From contig JAPTJF010000188.1 in assembly GCA_029339195.1 (NCBI GenBank), forward strand, positions 1 to 64,000: a stretch of DNA of 64,000 bases, given 5' to 3'. Origin of the DNA: Micractinium sp. NFX-FRZ. Its lineage: Eukaryota; Chlorophyta; Trebouxiophyceae; Chlorellales; Chlorellaceae. The first letter of the stretch is position 1; every line of letters starts with the position of its first letter. The notes under the pieces are model-generated. The model ran no database searches. It was given only the letters and a program-made list of their open reading frames with translations, and was not told where the DNA came from. Made by a program: the position numbers and the translations under genes. Shown here one piece after another: positions 59,201-64,000 of this stretch.

Positions 59201-61384
59201 CAGGTGTGTGTTGCGGCATTTCATGCTATGGTTGCGTTGTGGGGCAGGGCAGGTGGAGGGGTGCATACGACCGATGGAATGAATGCCCTGGCAGCCCTGG
59301 ACCGGGCAGGTGTGTGCTGGGGGAAGGCGCATTGCACTTTGGGGTTGGCTTCCGGGGCAGGGCAGGCGGGAGATGACGTATATGGCTGACAAAATCAATG
59401 CCCTGGCAGCTCTGGATCGGGCAGGCAAGTCTGTTGCACGTTTGCTTGCGTGGCTGTCATGTATGGGTTGCTGCCAGCTTGGCGCTGCAAGGGCAGGGCT
59501 CAGTTACATGGGGGGCTCGGGCCGTGCAGCCCTGGAGCAGGCCGCTTCCCCGCCCACACCTCCCGCCCCCGCTTGTTTCCCATTTCCACGTTGCCCTGCC
59601 TAGCAGGCGGCCTGCTGGGCACTGGCCCCGCCTGTGTGCAGGCATGTGCCTTGCCAATACCACGCTGCGCGCTCAGTTTACGTATCATGTGGCATGCACC
59701 CTTCTTCTTGCTGTGCAGGCGGCCTGCTGGGCGCCGCCCCCGGCTGCGTGGAGGCGCGTGCCACGGCGCTGGGCGAGTTTTTCAGCAAGTGGGAGAAGGA
59801 GCCGCTGGTGCTGCTCAAGTGGATTGCCCTGCAGGTGGGCGTGATTGGGGTTGCCAGCAAGGGGGATTTGTGAAGGGAGAGGAGTGCCTGGGCCCGCGGC
59901 TGTTGGACGAGGCACGTTTGCGCCTGAACTTAAGTGCGCACACCTACGCACGCCACAAGCTCGGCCTCTGTCTTGACTGCTGCGCAAGACTGCGTGACCC
60001 GCCGCCCCTTGTCTCTGGCCCTGGCACCCCTGCCCCTCGTCACGCCCCTGCCCTTCCTCCCCACGCTGCCCCCCGCAGGCCGGCAGCAACGTGGCTGGCA
60101 ACGTGGCGTCTGTGAGGAAGCTGATGGAGCACCCCGCCTTCAACATCACCAACCCCAACAACTGCTACTCGCTGTTCCTGGGCTTTGCACGCTCCCCAGT
60201 CAACTTCCACGCGGGTGAGCGGGCGGGGACAGTGGGGGGGATAGCAAGTGGTACAGGGCAGGGGGTACAGGGCAGGATCGGCTGCGCTCCATGCGGGTTC
60301 CATGGGAGCTCCCGACGCATGTTTGCTACCCCCACCTGGCGCAACCCGCCGTACCACTATACCACTTGTGCTGCAGCCTCAGTCTATCAGTGACCGCTAG
60401 CTCATTGCTGCCAGGCAACGCCCCCCCACGGCCAAACTCTCCCTGTCTCCTGTCCCGCCCTGCAGCTGACGGCAGCGGGTATGAGTTTCCATCTCAAGTT
60501 CCTGCTGCATGAGAGTCGAGGTGTTCACATCTTGACTTTGCCACCTTCCCCGCCCTGCAGCTGACGGCAGCGGGTACGAGTTCATGGCTGACTCGGTGCT
60601 CAAGGTGGACAAGATCAACCACCAGGTGAGTCTCGTTCCCGTTCAAGGTTCAGGTGCCTAGGTTGACTGGGGGGGGACAGAGGAGACATGGATGGGGTGG
60701 GCATTGAAGATGGACACATCTAACCACCAGGTGAGCTTGTACGCTTGCGAGCTTGCATTTTCCGGGGCAGTGTGGGGAGGCAGGGGATCTTGCAGAGGGA
60801 CTGACTTGACACAGGTGGGGGTAAGGGGTTAGAAGAGTGGTGTGCAGTGGCGCAGAGGCCGCAGGCCGCCGTCCAATGCCCGCTTGCTGCCTCCTGTTGC
60901 CTGCCCGCCTCATCTGCCCTCCTCACCTCCGCCCCGCCCTGCATCTTCTCCCCCGCCCCCTTTGTCCCCCCTGGGCAGGTTGCCTCCCGCATGGTCTCTG
61001 CCTTCACCACCTTCAAGAACTACGACTCTGAGCGCCAGGTCAGCAGCAGCTGTGCCTGCCACGTCAGCAATGGTGGCAGCAAACGTGGCGCGCCGTGCTC
61101 GCGTGGGCCCTCCCGGCTGCCTGCCTCGTATTGCAAGGGATTGCCTGCCCGCACAGACCTCCCACGCTGCCTGACATTCAAGCCGCACACTCATGAGTCC
61201 CATGCCATGCACCCAAGCACCCCACTTTCTCCCACCCAACCACCCACACCTGGCCCACCCTCCTCCCCACTCCACCCCCCGCCCCCCGCAGGCCATGATG
61301 CGCGCGCAGCTGCAGCGCATCGGGGAGACCGAGGGGCTCAGCGACAACGTGTTTGAGATTGTGAGCAAGTCGCTCAAGGATTGA
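50285..61384 (+). CDS. PEPN: M1-family aminopeptidase N (PepN type)
   Basis: A zinc aminopeptidase that removes N-terminal residues from peptides, probably in an organelle. Thirty exons sum to 2925 nt (974 residues): 50285-50351, 50699-50877, 51042-51189, 51534-51635, 52024-52118, 52380-52441, 52769-52940, 53214-53326, 53603-53679, 53857-53952, 54256-54286, 54459-54534, 54780-54867, 55034-55111, 55331-55422, 55591-55661, 55896-55983, 56365-56471, 56750-56931, 57443-57528, 57801-57879, 58131-58234, 58479-58557, 58776-58843, 59089-59203, 59719-59834, 60079-60214, 60561-60625, 60979-61038 and 61292-61384. GAMEN (53857 exon) binds the peptide N-terminus. HEYFH with Glu 18 residues on (KEGLT) binds zinc, and the Tyr of LTVYEKG stabilises the transition state. 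The first exon ([22 protein letters not shown]) joins by GTAAGT in phase and looks like a targeting peptide. If unspliced, the start would be Met 50677. The intron after 55983 has a GC donor. Confidence 0.93.
51736..51775 (+). repeat. Echo of aminopeptidase exon 51534-51635 end
   Basis: GATGGGGCTGACCAGCAAGA then GCCCGCC repeats the exon end (AAGGGGCTGACCATCAAGAG) about 130 nt into the following intron. Confidence 0.75.
52471..52524 (+). repeat. Echo of aminopeptidase exon 52380-52441
   Basis: GGGCATCATCTTTTCACGGA and GCCCTGATGTCATGGCCA match the exon's GGCATCACCTTCTTCATGGA and CCCCGACGTCATGGCCA. The preceding CTGCTGTGC matches the acceptor context. Confidence 0.8.
53385..53440 (+). repeat. 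Echo of aminopeptidase exon 53214-53326 end with donor
   Basis: GGCGGGTGGCCTTTGCCATGG is copied from the exon. The diverged echo ends GTGATGTGAGCG against the exon's CATGAAGTGAGTG. Confidence 0.8.
56260..56320 (+). repeat. Echo of aminopeptidase exon 56365-56471 start
   Basis: CTGCAG/GCGACTTTTCCCGTCC followed by CAGCCCAACAAGGAGCC and GTGCTCATCCC duplicates the real acceptor edge about 100 nt downstream. Confidence 0.85.
56989..57164 (+). repeat. Two echoes of aminopeptidase exon 56750-56931 end
   Basis: One copy at 56989-57045 keeps GGGGCAGRCTGACAACGATC and CTGCTGCA. A second at 57115-57164 keeps GAGTGTGGAGGGGCAG and a TGCCGCACCCTGCTG block. Both lie in the following intron. Confidence 0.7.
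57163..57400 (+). repeat. CTC triplet polypyrimidine tract
   Basis: Two long (CTC)n blocks lie just before an acceptor at 57442. They are framed by three related spacers of the type GAGAGTTCGGGCGCC (57177), GAAGAGTTTGGGCGCAC (57279) and GAGAGCTTGGGCGCCA (57367), so the array also shows a ~95-nt period. Confidence 0.9.
58615..58672 (+). repeat. Echo of aminopeptidase exon 58479-58557 end
   Basis: GCAGCGGCTGCGGCCGGAGC is identical to the exon, followed by a diverged GAGGCAGCTGTGAAGGCCAAC. Confidence 0.85.
59282..59427 (+). repeat. Two echoes of aminopeptidase exon 59089-59203 end
   Basis: The exon end from AATGCCCTGGCAGCC through its GTGTGTG donor (59176-59210) is repeated exactly at 59282-59316. 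It appears again, diverged, at about 59371-59427 with ATCAATGCCCTGGCAGC. Spacing is about 106 and 115 nt. Confidence 0.9.
59607..59650 (+). repeat. Echo of aminopeptidase exon 59719-59834 start
   Basis: AGCAG/GCGGCCTGCTGGGC copies the true acceptor edge 112 nt downstream (GTGCAG/GCGGCCTGCTGGGC). Confidence 0.85.
60452..60512 (+). repeat. Echo of aminopeptidase exon 60561-60625 start
   Basis: CCCTGCAG/CTGACGGCAGCGGGTA is copied. In the exon frame it reads [15 protein letters not shown] and then stops at TGA (60510-60512). Confidence 0.9.
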
Positions 61385-62306
61385 GTGGCGTGAAGAAGAA
61401 TCGAGTTGGGCCCGGGCTGCGGCAGCATGCTTAGCTGCTGCTGATGAGCTGGCAGCCTGGCCCGCCTGGACAGCGGTAGACACGAGAGTCCGCATTGCAG
61501 CATGGGCTCTGCGCCGCAAAATCCAGACACCCTGCCAGCCGGTCATACCGATTGCTTGCGCCCCGCAGCCGACCGCCACCCAAACATAACTGCCGGTTAC
61601 CGGTGTGAGCCGAGGTTCACCTGCCTGCCCGCCCGGCCCGGCCCACTGAGCAGCCCACTCCATTTCAGCGGGAACATTTCATTTGTCATCAGCAAATCCT
61701 TGCAGCAAACACATCTTGCCAGCTTCTGACCCACCCATGCCTGATTACCGTTGCCTTGTTGCATGTGCAATGTAACATGCCCTCCTTGCATGGTGGAGCA
61801 TTGGCGACCCGGCTGTCCTGCCCAATGGACCTGTTGTGCTTTTTAAGTGCGCAGGTGGAGCTGTGTGGGTGGTCTGGATATATTGCATAATGGCTGTGAT
61901 GTGATTGGGGAGATAAGTGGTGGAAAGTGGCGAAATGGGAGCTGCCCTTGCGGCGGTGCATGTGGAGGGCGAGCGCTGCCGACGGGCGACAGCGGCAGGT
62001 GGGAACACTTTTCTTCTCGAGATCGGGTCGGAGCGCTGCTTCGGCGCACACATTTGTTAGCGATCCCGCATCGTCACTTGCTCACTTCTGGCTTGGGCCT
62101 GTTCGAGTCAACTCGATCGGGCCAGCGGTGAACCTGTCGCGTTCCTGCGCCTGGCACCGTGCTCTGACAGCTTGCCCGGTTCAGCAGTCGGCGAGCCTCG
62201 CCTGCGCCGTGCCGAGCCAGCAGCGCCCGCCTGGGCTGTCGCCGCTGCCCCGCTGCGCCGGCGGGTTGCCCACCGCCCCGCCGCCGCGACCTCCACCGGC
62301 ATCAGC
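61385..62306. other. Intergenic: aminopeptidase 3' UTR and FAM91 promoter
   Basis: TGTAA at 61771-61775 lies about 390 nt past the aminopeptidase stop. The rest is the presumed promoter and leader of the FAM91 gene. No other gene is supported. Confidence 0.45.
61771..61775 (+). other. Polyadenylation signal TGTAA (aminopeptidase gene)
   Basis: The first TGTAA after the stop at 61384. Confidence 0.6.
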
Positions 62307-64000
62307 ATGGCCACAGAGGAGTATCTGTCCAAGTTCATCGCCAATGGCAAGCGCTACCATGAGCTGCCAGACCGGTTTCGGCTGACCGTGTCTGAGGAGG
62401 AATGGAAGCGCAGGTGGGTGCTAGATGGGTGGGGCGGGTGCCAGGTGCGGGGTGGCTGTTGTGGTGTGGCAACGCCTTGACATGGGCACGGTGCTGGGGA
62501 TCACTGCGGGCCACCCTAGTTCCAGGAAAGTGTAGTTAGGCCAGCGGGCTAGCTTGAGGCCACCCGCCACCTGCGCAGCGCACCCTCGCTTCCAACCGCG
62601 CCGCCCCGCCTCGTACCCTCGTGCCGCCTCCACTGCCCCCGGCGCCCCTTGGCCGTCGCTGCAGCGCCCAGCCTTGTCTTGCGCCTCCCCTTCCCGTCTG
62701 CACCCCTGAGCCGTCCTGCAGCTTCCATCTTGCCCATCCTGCCACTACCTCCAAACACTTTTGTTCAGTGAAACTTTTCTCTATCAACTCCTACAGGGCC
62801 AAGGAGCACTGCATGGTGCTTGGTTACTGCTGGATGGCGCTGTCTCAGTAGTGTGAAAGCCTCCTTGAGCGCATGCCATCTGTGACCCCACCCCCAACCC
62901 CACCCTGCAGGGTCAAGGACCACTGCATCGTGCGCGGCTACAGCTGGGTGGCCTCCGTGGCGCAGACGGCGTGCGGGGAGCAGGAGTATTATGAGGAGCT
63001 CATGAGGCACTGCCGCGTGCAGAAGCGGGTGAGTAACATTGCTGTGCGCCCACCAGTGCGGTTTGTGCGCAAGCTGCTGGCAGTTTTGGGAGCGGGTAGA
63101 TGCTGGCATGGCATGCTGCGCGGAGCACCTGAGAGGCACTGCCGCGTGCAGAAGCGGGTGGGTGTGTGCTGAGCTAGGGGGGCAGGGCTGGCGGCAATGG
63201 GCAGGCAGAACAGATACATCAACCAAGGGCAGGGCGGGAGCTCGTTGGCGGGTGCATGAACAAACGAGGGCAAACAAGTGCCAGGGGTGGCGACAGGCTG
63301 GGGTGCAGAGCGGGCGCTTCGGCACTGGCAGGTTGGGTTGTACAATCCGCGCTGAGCTGGCACGCATGCACGCCTGCTGGCATGCACCCTCCACTGCTGC
63401 CCCCCGCAGCTCTTCCCCTACCATCTGGGTGAGTATGTGTGCCGCACCATGCGCCTCTCCCCCTTCCGCTACTATTCATCCATACTGGTTGACTCCATGA
63501 AGGAAGACGCGCCGTACGACTCCATACCCAACTTCACGGTGCGCGGTTACTGGTGGCACGGTTGGCTTGCCTGTTTGAAATCAGCACCCATCTGACCAGT
63601 GTGGCTGGCAGGGCTGTAGAGTGGGGGTGCGTCTGGACGCGCCCTAGACTCGATACCCAATTTCCCGGTGCACTGGGTTCATGATTGGTTTGCCGTCTCA
63701 GCCCAGCACCCATCTGGGCGGTGTGGCCGGCAGGGCGCTAGGATAGGGTGTGGTGGATTGCAGGGTGTGAACCTCCGTGAAAGAGCGTGCACCCTGTGAC
63801 CCAGTATCCGACTTCCCTGCCTGTCCATGGCCTCGCACTGTGCATTCTGCCGACACGGGTTGTGTGCACGCCTGGCCTGCCTGCTGACACGTGTGCTGTG
63901 CCCTGCACACCCCACTGCACGCCCTGCAGGCCGCCGACATAGTGCGCATCATGGGCATTGGGCGCAACGAGTACATTGCCATCATGGTGCAGGTGGGGCG
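62307..64000 (+). CDS. FAM91-family vesicle-trafficking protein (5' part)
   Basis: In animals FAM91A1 works with TBC1D23 and WDR11 to capture endosome-derived vesicles at the trans-Golgi. Exons 62307-62413, 62911-63028, 63410-63538 and 63930-63992 lie in the window and the gene continues beyond it. The start MATEEYLSKFIANGKRYHELP precedes the FAM91 N-terminal domain: EEWKRRVKDHCIVRGYSW, EQEYYEELMRHCRVQKR, LFPYHLGEYVCRTMRLSPF, YYSSILVDSMKEDAPYDSIP, NFTAADIVRIMGIGRNEYI. The order YYEELxxx, YPYHL, PFxYY, YDSxPNFTAAD and GIGRNxYI matches the family. The first two complete introns carry near-exact copies of their exon edges, and the third carries a copy of the exon 3 end. Confidence 0.9.
62797..62851 (+). 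repeat. Pseudo-exon echo of FAM91 exon 2
   Basis: It follows a good acceptor (CCTACAG). Read in the exon frame it gives RAKEHCMVLGYCWMALSQ and then TAG at 62849-62851, against RVKDHCIVRGYSWVASVAQ in the true exon 114 nt downstream. Confidence 0.9.
63133..63160 (+). repeat. Exact echo of FAM91 exon 2 end with donor
   Basis: A 28-nt stretch beginning GAGGCACTGCCGCGTG at 63004 is repeated without change at 63133, including AAGCGG/GTG. Confidence 0.95.
63638..63740 (+). repeat. Echo of FAM91 exon 3 end and following intron
   Basis: ACTCGATACCCAATTTCCCGG/GTGC mirrors ACTCCATACCCAACTTCACG/GTGC. The similarity continues into the intron through CAGCACCCATCTG and GTGTGGCYGGCAGGGC. Confidence 0.85.

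Overview
This window is nuclear DNA of a green alga, most likely a Chlorella-like trebouxiophyte. Composition is very GC-rich. Genes carry many GT-AG introns that open mostly with GTGAGT, GTGCGT or GTGGGT and close with TGCAG. Proteins are rich in Ala, Gln and Gly. TGTAA, the green-algal polyadenylation signal, lies downstream of many stop codons. The genes are a mosaic of housekeeping and organelle functions with no operon logic. I assembled exons by eye so that every junction keeps frame. Where I give a protein length, the exon lengths sum to a multiple of three.

Layout. 0.7-2.4 kb (+): uroporphyrinogen-III C-methyltransferase (siroheme). 2.8-8.4 kb (+): a large single-pass membrane protein with a coiled coil and repeated beta-type modules, of unknown family. 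8.8-11.0 kb (-): pyridoxal-phosphate homeostasis protein. 11.5-16.8 kb (-): ubiquitin-specific protease with three ubiquitin-interacting motifs inside its catalytic domain. 17.2-17.9 kb (+): a possible 45-residue protein. 18.3-26.7 kb (-): polytopic class-3 lipase resembling diacylglycerol lipases. 27-29.3 kb: no convincing gene; repeat-rich, with a 44-bp minisatellite. 29.3-32.5 kb (+): secreted protein with two fasciclin domains. 33.1-34.8 kb (-): small multi-span membrane protein. 36.0-39.1 kb (+): mitochondrial-carrier-family transporter. 40.2-40.8 kb (-): a 93-residue protein recovered from four phase-matched exons. 41.4-43.8 kb (-): EamA/DMT transporter with a plastid-like leader. 44.5-45.1 kb (-): small plastid-type membrane protein. 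45.5-49.5 kb (+): DHHC palmitoyltransferase. 50.3-61.4 kb (+): PepN-type M1 aminopeptidase in 30 exons. 62.3-64.0 kb (+): start of a FAM91-family trafficking gene, cut by the window edge.

The most unusual feature is spread across genes. Many introns hold degenerate copies ('echoes') of the exon edge beside them, usually with its splice site. Some echoes repeat two or three times at a regular spacing. Some keep the reading frame and then hit a stop codon. They occur in at least six genes here and look like intron growth by small tandem duplications across exon-intron borders. They may also supply cryptic, frame-breaking splice sites.
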